From positions 434,001 to 498,000 of the forward strand of contig NZ_VOQF01000001.1 of the NCBI RefSeq assembly GCF_007994985.1: DNA of 64,000 nucleotides, written 5' to 3'. A program made the position numbers and the translations under genes. This DNA comes from Metabacillus litoralis. Lineage in GTDB: Bacteria > Bacillota > Bacilli > Bacillales > Bacillaceae. Positions 16,054-24,364 of this stretch are shown here, in pieces (positions within the stretch are counted from its first letter, which is position 1; each line of letters begins with the position of its first letter). Under the pieces are notes generated by a model. The model saw only the letters and a list, made by a program, of their open reading frames with translations. It searched no databases and was not told the origin of the DNA.

Positions 16054-18414
16054 TTAAACTGGTGCATTAACCTCTAAATCTTCAATTACTTTCTCTTGAT
16101 ACTGAACATCTTTACGTGCATTAAAACGATCTGCTTTTTCAACTGTTGCTGTAATATTATAATCTGGTATACCTGCAAATTTTTCATATCTTCCTCTTGG
16201 TAACAAGAAGTTTCCTTCTGGGAAATGAACCTCTACATTACCTATGGCAATATCAACAAATTTTGCTTTTCCTTGGAACACACCAAAGCCGTTATAAACA
16301 ACAATACCTTCTCCATCTGCAATGCTTAGACGTTTTGCATCTTCTGCATTCATTAAGACATCATATCGTTCAGCTCCATTAAATGGATCAACTTCCTTGT
16401 AGACCATTGAGTTAAATTGCTTACCACGTCTTGAAGTGACAATGAACTGTCCTTCTTTTCTATTCAAATCAGGAATTTCAACTGAAATTAGGTTACCTCT
16501 TCCATCTGGTGTTGGACAAACTCCACCTTCACATAGCCATGCACCACCCCATTGGAACACATCACCTTGCTTTTTTAAATGTTGAACCCCATCATAATCT
16601 CTGTTTGCAACTGCAATTTCATCGCGAATTTCCTGACCAGTTTTAAAGTCTACTAAATGAGCAGTATCTGGTTTTACACGTTTAGCAAGATCAATATAAA
16701 TTTTCCATTCTGATCGAGCTTCTTCAATATAGTTTTTATTGCCTTCAATTTCAGGCGAGAAATACACCATTCGTTCTGTTGATGTAGATGTTCCGCCACC
16801 ATCTTGTTCATAGCGAGTTTTCGCTGGTAACACAATAACAGCTTCTTTTGCGTCAACTAATGTTGATGTATTAAAGATAATATCCTGATGCACACGAATA
16901 TCTAGCTCTGACAATGCTTTTTCCACAAAGTCAGGATCTGGCATTGTTTCTAAGAAGTTACCTCCAGATAAATAGTACATCTTAATTTTTCGCTCATGAT
17001 CTTCTGGAAGAACGATATTTTCAAGAGTAACTCCTACAATATCTCCTTGCCACTTTGGAAGATCAAATCCCCAAATTCTTTCAATCCGCTCTACATTTTC
17101 TGCATCAAATCCTCCACCAGGAAGCACAAATGGATCTGCACCCATTTCTCCAGATCCTTGAACAGAAGAATGTCCGCGAAATGGCATTAGCCCACTGTTT
17201 TTACGTCCTAAGTATCCTCTTAATAAAGCAAGGTTAGCAACTTGAGAGATATTATCTGTAGCAAATGAATGCATCGTTAACCCTAACGCCCATGCAAATA
17301 CAGCATTTTTGCTATTGGCAAGTAAAATCGCTAATTCTGCAATTCTTTCCTGTGATATACCAGATGATTTGATAATCTCATCCCATGATTGTTGTTCAAC
17401 GGTTGCTTTTAACTCTTCATAGCCATTAACATGTTCTTGCACAAATTCATGGTTAATAGCAGAGCCGTGAGATTTTTCTTCCATTTCAAACCAATGCTTC
17501 ATTATGCCGTGCATAAAGGCAATATCTCCACCAATGTTTACCTGATAAAAGTCATCTGCAATTTTTGTTCCAAACAAAGCGGACTCCATATTAGAAGGAA
17601 TCCAATATTCGTCCATTGCTGGCTCTTTATATGGATTAACTACAATAATTTTAGCTCCACGTTTTTTTGCTTCTAACATATATTTAGTTGAAACTGGAGA
17701 CGCATTAGATGCTACACTTCCCCAAAATAATAGTACATCTGTACCAAACCAGTCTTGATAATTAGCCGTAGAGGCTCCAACACCAATTGAACGCTTTAAC
17801 GCTGTTTTACTTGGTGAATGACAAATACGCGAAGCATTATCTATATTATTAGTTCCGAGAAAACGAGAAACCTTTGCTGCTACGTAGTAAGATTCATTTG
17901 TAATTCCACGTGATGTTAAGTAAAAAGCATATTGCTTAGGATCTAATTTTTTCATTTTTTCTGCGATCACATCCATTGCTTCGTCCCAAGATAAACGAGA
18001 GAATTTCCTTTCTCCTTTTCTTCGGATAAGTGGATATGGAATTCGACCTAACTTTCTTAACTCTGTACTACTATATTTTCTTAGTTCATCAATGTCGGCA
18101 TGTACAATTTCTTCTTTTAAAGCCGGCATTGTGTTTAAGCGTAATACATTTAACCTTGTTGTACACATATGAGGTCCTTTTAATGTTTGATCATATAAGC
18201 CTGAAACGCCTAATGCACATCCATCACAAACACCTTTGGTCACAATACGTGTTGCATATCCTAAATTATCTCTATTATCCCAAGCAATTTTCATCGTATC
18301 GCGAAAATGTTGAGGCTTCACTTTTCCTAAACCAAAAGGAATTGGGCTTACCCAATGTTTAGGTTGTGGTGATTTAGTTGCTTTTATAGGGCCTTGATGT
18401 TTTGATTCACCCAT
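16054..18414 (-). CDS. FdhF/YdeP-family molybdopterin oxidoreductase
   Basis: A 786-residue member of the molybdopterin oxidoreductase superfamily (FdhF/YdeP group). Cys198 in NASRICHSPSKTAL aligns with the Sec/Cys molybdenum ligand of formate dehydrogenases (RVUHGPS in E. coli FdhF). The N-terminus has Cys63 and Cys66 (GVCDGCALG) and Cys84 (HMCTTRL), not the standard four-Cys [4Fe-4S] motif. A molybdopterin-dinucleotide C-terminal domain follows (NRKEGQFIVTSRRGKQFNSM). Formate as substrate is inferred from the neighbouring OFA transporter and fdhD. ATG 18414 lies 8 nt after AAGGAG. It is separated from DUF2294 by a leader/terminator. Confidence 0.85.
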   Translation of the reverse strand: MGESKHQGPIKATKSPQPKHWVSPIPFGLGKVKPQHFRDTMKIAWDNRDNLGYATRIVTKGVCDGCALGVSGLYDQTLKGPHMCTTRLNVLRLNTMPALKEEIVHADIDELRKYSSTELRKLGRIPYPLIRRKGERKFSRLSWDEAMDVIAEKMKKLDPKQYAFYLTSRGITNESYYVAAKVSRFLGTNNIDNASRICHSPSKTALKRSIGVGASTANYQDWFGTDVLLFWGSVASNASPVSTKYMLEAKKRGAKIIVVNPYKEPAMDEYWIPSNMESALFGTKIADDFYQVNIGGDIAFMHGIMKHWFEMEEKSHGSAINHEFVQEHVNGYEELKATVEQQSWDEIIKSSGISQERIAELAILLANSKNAVFAWALGLTMHSFATDNISQVANLALLRGYLGRKNSGLMPFRGHSSVQGSGEMGADPFVLPGGGFDAENVERIERIWGFDLPKWQGDIVGVTLENIVLPEDHERKIKMYYLSGGNFLETMPDPDFVEKALSELDIRVHQDIIFNTSTLVDAKEAVIVLPAKTRYEQDGGGTSTSTERMVYFSPEIEGNKNYIEEARSEWKIYIDLAKRVKPDTAHLVDFKTGQEIRDEIAVANRDYDGVQHLKKQGDVFQWGGAWLCEGGVCPTPDGRGNLISVEIPDLNRKEGQFIVTSRRGKQFNSMVYKEVDPFNGAERYDVLMNAEDAKRLSIADGEGIVVYNGFGVFQGKAKFVDIAIGNVEVHFPEGNFLLPRGRYEKFAGIPDYNITATVEKADRFNARKDVQYQEKVIEDLEVNAPV

Positions 18415-18650
18415 ATGAATCACTCCTTATCTATTAAACTATGAAAGAAAGCTCTAACTGATGTGTCTTATTATGAAAACACATCAATGTTAAATGAAGA
18501 AAAACTAGCTTATTGGTAATTAAAATGAATTAGCAATAAGCTAATTTTTCGTTAGAATTTAGACTTAATGTATTTTTATTTATGGTTATTCTCGGTCCAT
18601 TAAACAATGTAGAAATAAACTTCTTAGGTAGGTAAAATGAAAAACTAAAG

Positions 18651-18726
18651 AAAAAACCACCGTCATTACCCAAACTAGTTAGATTTGAGTGAAACGGTGG
18701 TTAGTCTTTTGCAGGGTCGCTACTAA
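18651..18726 (-). promoter_or_regulatory. Leader motif plus terminator before the FdhF-like gene
   Basis: On the minus strand TTAGTAGCGACCCTGC (18711-18726) and GACTAACCACCGTTTC (18691-18706) lead into a perfect terminator: ACCACCGT (18694-18701), a 30-nt loop, ACGGTGGT (18656-18663) and six T. The 16-nt core recurs before the OFA gene at 20581-20616. The hairpin may simply end the OFA-DUF2294 transcript, or it may be an attenuator in the leader of the molybdoenzyme gene about 240 nt downstream. The remainder of 18415-18650 shows no gene. Confidence 0.5.
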
Positions 18727-18744
18727 GTGCCATACCTAAATTAT

Positions 18745-19104
18745 TTATTTACTAAATTTATCTTGGATATCTTCGTCAAAAACAAATATTGACATGCCAA
18801 AGTCTCTATCAATATCAATGTCTACAAAAAGGTCTACAAAATGACATCCTAAGAACTCTTCCATTTCAACTGGTGGATGCTTCTTGTACATTTGCTTAAC
18901 CATTTCTGTTCTAGCAGATCGTAGGGCTTGTTTCCCTTCATCTGCACTTGCTATAAATTTTTCTACTGGTGATAAATTACCTTCCATTTCACATATTGCC
19001 CAATTTTTACAAAACGTTGTTGTAATTTTACTAGGACCTTTACCCATATGTTTTTTTCGAAAGGATCGTACTATATTACTAAATTCAGCTTCGTACTTAT
19101 TCAT
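18745..19104 (-). CDS. DUF2294 domain protein
   Basis: A 119-residue cytoplasmic protein with DUF2294 features: FRKKHMGKGPSKITTTF near the N-terminus, an internal SARTEMVKQMYKKHPPVEMEE segment and a C-terminal DIDIDRDFGMSIFVF strand. The biochemical function is unknown. It lies 72 nt after the OFA transporter on the same strand and before the molybdoenzyme, and homologues are often found near formate dehydrogenase-type genes in Bacilli, so an accessory role in formate metabolism is plausible but unproven. Confidence 0.75.
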   Translation of the reverse strand: MNKYEAEFSNIVRSFRKKHMGKGPSKITTTFCKNWAICEMEGNLSPVEKFIASADEGKQALRSARTEMVKQMYKKHPPVEMEEFLGCHFVDLFVDIDIDRDFGMSIFVFDEDIQDKFSK

Positions 19105-19176
19105 AATACCCTCCTACCTACTAGAGGTGTTAGCATGAGGTATTCTACCACATCTATGAACGTTTTGGAAGGAGTA

Positions 19177-20448
19177 TTAGCCTGCCATAGTGCTGTTAGG
19201 ATTTTTAGTTGCATTTTGTTGACGTAACTTGTTGATATCTCGACGTATCAAGATCGAAACGGCAAGTGCAATAACAAACATTCCAGCGAAGAACGTTAAG
19301 CTAGTAGCATAACTTCCTGTTGTATCTTTCATCCATGCTGCGAACATTGGTCCTGCTAATCCAGCTGCTGCCCAAGCAGTTAAAATATAACCATGAATTG
19401 CACCAAGCTGTTTTGTTCCAAATAAATCACCGATGTAGGCTGGAATTGCCGCAAATCCACCACCATAGCATGTATAAACAATTGCTAACATAACTTGGAA
19501 TAATATAGCTTCTTGTGTATGTGGTAAAACCGCAAATAAAATGATTTGTATAACAAAGAATGTTGTATAAGTGTTTGGTCTACCAATAAAGTCTGAAATT
19601 GAAGCCCAACCAATACGGCCCAGACCATTAAAGATTCCTAAAACACCGACTAAAGCTGCTGCTTCTGCTGTAGAAAGTCCAATACTTTCTTGTGCGAGAG
19701 GTTTAGCTGCTGATAAAATAGCAATTCCACATGTAACGTTAATGAAGAGCATAATCCATAAATAATAGAATCTTGATGTTTTAATTGCTTGATTTGCAGT
19801 TAACTGTGACAAATCTTCTTTGATTCTTGATTTTCCAGATTTCATTTTTTCATTGAAACCTTCAGGAACCCAGTTAACTGGTGGCCTTTCTAAGTATAAA
19901 GAAGATAAGGTCATAATAACAAGATAAGATGCACCTAAAATATAAAAGGTATTAGCTATACCAACAGAGTTGATTAAGATTTCCATAACAGGACTGCTAA
20001 TGGCTGCTGCAAATCCAAAGCCCATAATGGCGAGACCAGTGGCCAATCCTCTTCGATCTGGAAACCATTTTACTAATGTAGAAACCGGAGCAATATAACC
20101 TACTCCAAGACCAATTCCTCCAAGTACACCATATGTAGCATAAAGAAGTGTAAGTGAACCAATGCTAACAGCAAATCCTGCGCCTATTACACCTACTCCA
20201 AAAAATGCTGCTGCTAGAAGCCCTGCTGCTCTTGGACCATATTTTTCAACAAAATGTCCTAGAAAAGCTGCAGATAACCCTAGAAATAAGATCGCTAAGC
20301 TAAATGTTAATTGAACTTGTTGTGATGTCCATCCGAATTCTTCCATCAAAGGATTTGTAAAATTACTCCACGCATATACAGATCCAATGGAGATATGAAT
20401 CCCTACTGCAGATGCAGCAATTAACCACCGGTTTTTTGTCTTTTTCAC
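19177..20448 (-). CDS. OFA-family oxalate/formate antiporter
   Basis: A 423-residue MFS transporter with 12 predicted helices. OFA family features are the opening RWLIAASAVGIHISIGSVYA, the TM4 segment GGIGLGVGYIAPVSTLVKWF, FPDRRGLATGLAIMGFGF, and GLGRIGWASISDFIGR in the second half. The family exchanges oxalate and formate or moves related monocarboxylates. GTG 20448 follows GAGGAGATGA. It is divergent from fdhD and upstream of DUF2294, so it probably supplies or exports formate for this locus. Confidence 0.85.
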   Translation of the reverse strand: MKKTKNRWLIAASAVGIHISIGSVYAWSNFTNPLMEEFGWTSQQVQLTFSLAILFLGLSAAFLGHFVEKYGPRAAGLLAAAFFGVGVIGAGFAVSIGSLTLLYATYGVLGGIGLGVGYIAPVSTLVKWFPDRRGLATGLAIMGFGFAAAISSPVMEILINSVGIANTFYILGASYLVIMTLSSLYLERPPVNWVPEGFNEKMKSGKSRIKEDLSQLTANQAIKTSRFYYLWIMLFINVTCGIAILSAAKPLAQESIGLSTAEAAALVGVLGIFNGLGRIGWASISDFIGRPNTYTTFFVIQIILFAVLPHTQEAILFQVMLAIVYTCYGGGFAAIPAYIGDLFGTKQLGAIHGYILTAWAAAGLAGPMFAAWMKDTTGSYATSLTFFAGMFVIALAVSILIRRDINKLRQQNATKNPNSTMAG

Positions 20449-20523
20449 AAATTCATCTCCTCATTCATTTAATTTAAGGCTGTTTTCTTACTTCTTTTAA
20501 AAAGAGCCTAATACAAAGAAACC

Positions 20524-20702
20524 GCCAACCTCCAAAAACATGCAACATAGCTGTGCAAATTTTTGGTGATTGACGGTTAGTTTCAAGCAGGTATCGCTAC
20601 TATCGGACCAACAGTTAATCGCTTACATTAATGCAACATACTGAGCCGTAGACAGGTTCGCTGCCACGAGAACAAGATGTTACAAAATCATGAACTTTGT
20701 AA
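20524..20702 (-). promoter_or_regulatory. OFA leader with paired motif and terminator-like hairpin
   Basis: Minus-strand order: a palindrome TTACAAA-n9-TTTGTAA (20680-20702); GGCAGCGAACCTGTCTACGG; then GATAGTAGCGATACCTGCTT leading to GAAACTAACCGTCAA. The last arm pairs with TTGGAGGTTGGCGGTTTC to form a long terminator-like hairpin (about 20524-20590) with an inner hairpin in its loop. TAGTAGCGA-n2-CCTGC followed by ACTAACC is shared with the leader at 18691-18726. It resembles a transcription attenuator, but no known riboswitch consensus matches that I can recall. Confidence 0.45.
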
Positions 20703-21025
20703 AGAAATACTACCATGATAATTTTATTACCGCAACAATTTTTTATTTATTCCCTAACGTTGATGCTTTACGCTATTTTTTATCAATTTAGGTGATTTGA
20801 TAAATATGTGCCTCTGCTTATTGCTGTCATTCAAAAGCTCCCCAAAGTAGCATGGTTTATCCATTTTTTTTTATATACTATTATTCCAAATTGGAGCTAA
20901 CGCATATCATATTAAACTAGTATGCTATTAATCGATTTTAGTAAAGAAGCTAATCTTTACTACTTGTTTAAAAAAACATTATATGTTTATACTTTAGTAA
21001 TCTTAAAAATTCAGGTGAGAATGAT
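20703..21025 (+). other. fdhD upstream region, no gene seen
   Basis: AT-rich intergenic DNA between the OFA leader and fdhD. I see no open frame with a ribosome binding site and no clear promoter hexamer pair. The region presumably holds the fdhD promoter and part of the divergent OFA promoter. Confidence 0.5.
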
Positions 21026-21820
21026 ATGGATAATATGGATATGAGTGTTAATCGTAAAATCATAAAATATGTCAACGGGAAACTGATCGATACTGATGAT
21101 CATATTGTTTCAGAATTTCCATTAACTATTATTGTAAATGATCAAGAGTTTGCCACAATGGTTTGCACCCCTACTCATTTTGAAGAGATGGTTATTGGTT
21201 TCTTAGCATCAGAGGGTGTCATTCGTTTCTATGATGATATTAAATCATTACACATTGACGAAAGTACTGGATTTGCTTATATTACCTTACATGTTGATAT
21301 TGCTCCAGATCAACAACAATATACAAAGAGGTTTATTGGATCTTGTTGTGGTAAAAGTAGACAATTTTATTTTCAAAATGATGTAAAAACAGCAAAGACG
21401 TCAACTGCAAAATTAACGATTACTCCCGAACAATGTATTCAGCTTATGGGTGATATGCAATCGAGCAGTATTGTTTTTAAAGACACAGGTGGTGTGCATA
21501 ATGCTGCACTTTGTACAGCTGAAGAACTACTTGTAAGTATGACTGATATTGGACGACATAATGCTTTAGATAAATTATATGGATATAGTATTTTAAATAA
21601 AATTTCTGTTCGTGATAAGATTATTGTATTCAGCGGGAGAATTTCTTCGGAAGTTTTAGTAAAAGCAGCTAAAATTGGTGTAGGAATTGTATTATCAAAA
21701 TCTGCTCCTACTGATCTAGCTATAAAGCTTGCTGAGGATTTGAACATTACAGCTGTAGGATTTATTCGCGGTCAATCATTTAATGTGTATTCACATCCTG
21801 AGCGGATTAAAGCAGATTAA
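21026..21820 (+). CDS. fdhD: Formate dehydrogenase accessory sulfurtransferase
   Basis: A 264-residue FdhD protein. FdhD takes sulfur from a cysteine desulfurase and places it on the molybdenum cofactor of formate dehydrogenases, which is needed for their activity. Family motifs seen are MVCTPTHFEEMVIGFLASEGVI, Cys107-Cys108 in GSCCGKS, FKDTGGVHNAALC and DIGRHNALDKL. ATG 21026 follows AGGTGAGA. It is the first gene of a plus-strand group with moaA (21-nt gap) and a 75-aa gene, divergent from the OFA/molybdoenzyme genes, and so provides cofactor maturation for them. Confidence 0.93.
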   Translation: MDNMDMSVNRKIIKYVNGKLIDTDDHIVSEFPLTIIVNDQEFATMVCTPTHFEEMVIGFLASEGVIRFYDDIKSLHIDESTGFAYITLHVDIAPDQQQYTKRFIGSCCGKSRQFYFQNDVKTAKTSTAKLTITPEQCIQLMGDMQSSSIVFKDTGGVHNAALCTAEELLVSMTDIGRHNALDKLYGYSILNKISVRDKIIVFSGRISSEVLVKAAKIGVGIVLSKSAPTDLAIKLAEDLNITAVGFIRGQSFNVYSHPERIKAD

Positions 21821-21841
21821 GACAAAAGGAGGTATACAGGT

Positions 21842-22864
21842 TTGAATTCAAAAGATAACGCGGTTTATGATTACTTTAATCGCCCACTGCGAGATTTAAG
21901 AATTTCCGTTACAGATAAATGTAATTTTCGATGTACGTATTGTATGCCAGCTGAAATTTTCGGGCCTGATTATCCTTTTTTAAAGAAAAATCAGCTATTA
22001 TCTTATGAAGAAATAGAAAGATTAACGCAAATCTTTGTTACTTCCCTAGGAGTACAAAAGATTAGAATCACTGGTGGAGAGCCTTTAATGAGAAAGGATT
22101 TACCCCATCTCATTGAAAAGATTAATAAAATTGAAGGTGTAGAAGATATTGCCATGACAACAAACGGCTCACTTTTACCCAAATTTGCTAGTGACTTAAA
22201 ATCTGCTGGCTTAAAACGTGTTTCTATAAGCTTAGATTCCTTGCAGGATAAAGTATTTGGAGAAATAAATGGTCGTAATGTTTCAGTTAAAACTGTATTA
22301 GATGGAATAGATGCTGCTGATAAAGCTGGTTTAAAAGTAAAAATCAATATGGTTGTAAAACGTGGTATGAACGAACATGAAATCATTCCGATGGCAAAAT
22401 ATTTCCGTGAAAGAGGACATATATTACGCTTTATTGAGTTCATGGATGTTGGTAACACAAACAAGTGGAATTTAAAGGATGTCTATTCCAAAAAAGAGAT
22501 TATACAAAATATCCATCAAGTGATGCCTCTTGAAGCAATTGATCCTAATTATACTGGTGAAGTTGCATCTAGGTATCGCTATAGTGGATCACATGAGGAA
22601 ATCGGGGTTATATCTTCTGTTTCAGATGCTTTTTGTTCTACATGTAATAGAGCTCGTCTTTCTGCTAACGGTATGTTGTACACATGTTTATTTGCTTCTA
22701 TAGGACATGATTTAAGAGAGCCTATTAGATCAGGAGCATCAGATGATCAACTAAAAGATTTAGTCGAAAAAATTTGGTTTAACCGAAAAGATCGTTACTC
22801 TTTAGATCGAAGCGATTCTTCTAAAACTCGTAAAAAAATTGAGATGTCTCATATCGGTGGTTAG
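21842..22864 (+). CDS. moaA: GTP 3',8-cyclase
   Basis: A 340-residue radical SAM enzyme that converts GTP to 3',8-cyclo-GTP in the first step of molybdenum cofactor synthesis. The N-terminal SAM cluster motif is Cys27/Cys31/Cys34 (CNFRCTYC), and the C-terminal cluster lies in [21 protein letters not shown]. The protein ends in the Gly-Gly that is conserved in MoaA (SHIGG). TTG 21842 is the start, about 8 nt after AAAGGAGG. The gene is 21 nt after fdhD and 12 nt before the 75-aa gene. It may be a locus-specific second copy. Confidence 0.93.
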   Translation: MNSKDNAVYDYFNRPLRDLRISVTDKCNFRCTYCMPAEIFGPDYPFLKKNQLLSYEEIERLTQIFVTSLGVQKIRITGGEPLMRKDLPHLIEKINKIEGVEDIAMTTNGSLLPKFASDLKSAGLKRVSISLDSLQDKVFGEINGRNVSVKTVLDGIDAADKAGLKVKINMVVKRGMNEHEIIPMAKYFRERGHILRFIEFMDVGNTNKWNLKDVYSKKEIIQNIHQVMPLEAIDPNYTGEVASRYRYSGSHEEIGVISSVSDAFCSTCNRARLSANGMLYTCLFASIGHDLREPIRSGASDDQLKDLVEKIWFNRKDRYSLDRSDSSKTRKKIEMSHIGG

Positions 22865-22876
22865 GGGGGAAGGTAA

Positions 22877-23104
22877 ATGAGTTCGTGTAAAATTGATCAT
22901 TCTTTAGAGGATGTTAAGAAAAAGCTAACAGAACAAATAGCATATCTACCTGAAGAATTAGCTACCAGTTGTTTAAACTATTTAAATTCCTCGCTTAAAC
23001 AAACTGAATTAAATGAACTATTTCATTTATTAAAGAAATATGACTTAGCTTCAGATGAGGAAAAAAGAATACGTAATAAAAAACTTGAAGATTTGTTTCA
23101 ATGA
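22877..23104 (+). CDS. 75-aa protein linked to fdhD-moaA
   Basis: A 75-residue, charged, helical protein with one cysteine near each end of its first half (SSCKIDHS, ATSCLNYL). I do not recognise the family. GGGGGGAAGG lies just before ATG 22877, 12 nt after moaA, and a strong terminator follows, so it is the last gene of the fdhD-moaA operon. Its position suggests a link with molybdoenzyme maturation, but nothing in the sequence shows a mechanism. Confidence 0.7.
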   Translation: MSSCKIDHSLEDVKKKLTEQIAYLPEELATSCLNYLNSSLKQTELNELFHLLKKYDLASDEEKRIRNKKLEDLFQ

Positions 23105-23120
23105 ATAATTATTTCGAGAT

Positions 23121-23160
23121 AACAAAAAGGACAGTAGCTTAATCTGTCCTTTTTTGTTAT
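23121..23160. terminator. Terminator after fdhD-moaA operon
   Basis: The stem AACAAAAAGGACAG / CTGTCCTTTTTTGTT lies between the 75-aa gene (+) and doxX (-). Its symmetric A/T flanks suit both directions. Confidence 0.9.
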
Positions 23161-23171
23161 CTATTTAACCT

Positions 23172-23693
23172 TTAGTGTACAGGTAGATGTTTATGAGTAT
23201 GATCATTTTTATTTCTCTCACGTCGTTGCTCAATTTTCATTTTTACATAAGGAAGTAGAATTCTATCTACACCGTAGAAGTAGCTCGCTGTCCCTACTCC
23301 TATTAGAATAATTGCAGCTGTATATAGTATTGGATTAGTGCTAACTGTTCCAGCAAGTAAAAAGTTGAGATTCATAAATCCTGCAGCAATTAATGCAGGT
23401 AATGTTGCAGCTCCTACTATTAAACCAACTCCCACTAATACCTCTCCCCAAGGAATTAATATATTAAATAATCCAGCATTAGGAAGTGCAAATTGTTCAA
23501 GAAATGTTGCATACCACCCTTGCACAGCTGGATGATCACCACTTGCTTTTGCTATTGCACCTTGTAAATAACCTGTGGCATCAAATTCCCCTGTCACCTT
23601 TGGAATTCCTGCCTTTAGCCATTGTACACCTAGCCAAACACGTAATATTGTCCATATGATCGCCATTTTCGGTCCTTTTATCATTTTCATCAT
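23172..23693 (-). CDS. DoxX-family membrane protein
   Basis: A 173-residue DoxX/DoxD-like protein with four predicted membrane helices. Family features are ILRVWLGVQWLKAGIPK near the N-terminus and IPWGEVLVGVGLIVGA. The C-terminal tail is basic and histidine-containing (NDHTHKHLPVH). Relatives include thiosulfate:quinone oxidoreductase subunits and MhqP of the Bacillus quinone response; the function here is not known. Two Rex/FNR-like palindromes upstream suggest redox control. AAGGAGATGA precedes ATG 23693; the second ATG follows directly. Confidence 0.8.
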   Translation of the reverse strand: MMKMIKGPKMAIIWTILRVWLGVQWLKAGIPKVTGEFDATGYLQGAIAKASGDHPAVQGWYATFLEQFALPNAGLFNILIPWGEVLVGVGLIVGAATLPALIAAGFMNLNFLLAGTVSTNPILYTAAIILIGVGTASYFYGVDRILLPYVKMKIEQRRERNKNDHTHKHLPVH

Positions 23694-23716
23694 GATCAGT
23701 CATCTCCTTAGATTTT

Positions 23717-23734
23717 TTGTGAATTACTTCACAT
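23717..23734 (-). promoter_or_regulatory. Rex- or FNR-like box 1 before doxX
   Basis: TTGTGAATTACTTCACAT matches the Bacillus Rex consensus (TTGTGAA-n4-TTCACAA) at 13 of 14 fixed positions and also fits TGTGA-n6-TCACA of FNR/CRP proteins. It lies only 24 nt before the doxX ATG. Confidence 0.55.
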
Positions 23735-23781
23735 ATGAAACTAAATGAAGAAATCAGCTAGCTAGCTTTTAAAGTGAAAGT

Positions 23782-23799
23782 TTGTGAATGTTTTCACTA
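23782..23799 (-). promoter_or_regulatory. Rex- or FNR-like box 2 before doxX
   Basis: TTGTGAATGTTTTCACTA is a second, weaker match to TTGTGAA-n4-TTCACAA, 65 nt upstream of box 1. Two sites of the same form in one intergenic region strengthen both calls. Confidence 0.5.
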
Positions 23800-24049
23800 A
23801 CTTTCTATACATTTAATTTACACCTTTTTCTTCAAAGTAACAATAGACTTCACAATCTGTTCAGAATAAAAAGAAAAATCCTCTTACTGTGATAAAACTC
23901 ACTGATTTTCTCGTATATAAAGAATTTCCTTTATGATCCTTTTTAGTTTTGTTATCTCTTGTCTATACAAATCTGTATTCTAAAAATAACAAAATTTACG
24001 AAATAACAGCTATCTTTTAATATCTTTTTACATATAGTTAAAAAGATTA

Positions 24050-24150
24050 AGGCTGAAACATAAAATTAAGCTAATGTTTCTATTAATAAGTTAAGTAGGA
24101 AAAACAGGTTTGTCCCATTGCGCTGCAGACACTATTTCTTAAGAACAATT
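24050..24150 (+). repeat. Degenerate R1 repeat, left part
   Basis: GGCTGAAACATAA at the left, then TTTGTCCCATTGCGCTGCAG and ACTATTTCTTAAGAACAA match the left half and core edge of the R1 copy at 46042. The right half is missing. The rest of 23800-24265 shows no gene. Confidence 0.55.
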
Positions 24151-24269
24151 AGGCAAAAGATTAATGCAGTATTATATAAATGATGGAATTATTTCTTTAA
24201 TTATGTCATTGCCTCTACTAAAAATATTACTTGTCTATGAAAACATGTTAAATAATCCAAACATTCTAA

Positions 24270-24332
24270 TTGACAATTATTATTATAAAACATATAATTA
24301 TCTCGAAGTTATAAATCTTTAAATCGAGATAT
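24270..24332 (+). promoter_or_regulatory. Consensus promoter with MhqR-like operator before yceI
   Basis: A perfect sigma-A promoter: TTGACA (24270-24275), 17-nt spacer, TATAAT (24293-24298). Directly after the -10 box are arms ATCTCGA (24300-24306) and TCGAGAT (24324-24330), with ATCTTTAAATCGAGAT forming an MhqR-like box (B. subtilis consensus ATCTCGAATTCGAGAT). A repressor there would block a strong promoter. The layout copies that of mhqE at 32947-32993. Confidence 0.65.
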
Positions 24333-24364
24333 ATTAATTAAACAAAATATTGGAGGAATTTATT

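Noticed and set aside
18600-20700. Identifying the formate-locus leaders as a molybdenum cofactor riboswitch
   Set aside because: The conserved boxes of that class, as I recall them, are not present; the similarity is limited to gene context.
22003-22464. 153-codon minus-strand frame within moaA
   Set aside because: Antisense shadow of moaA; its sequence shows no coding features of its own.
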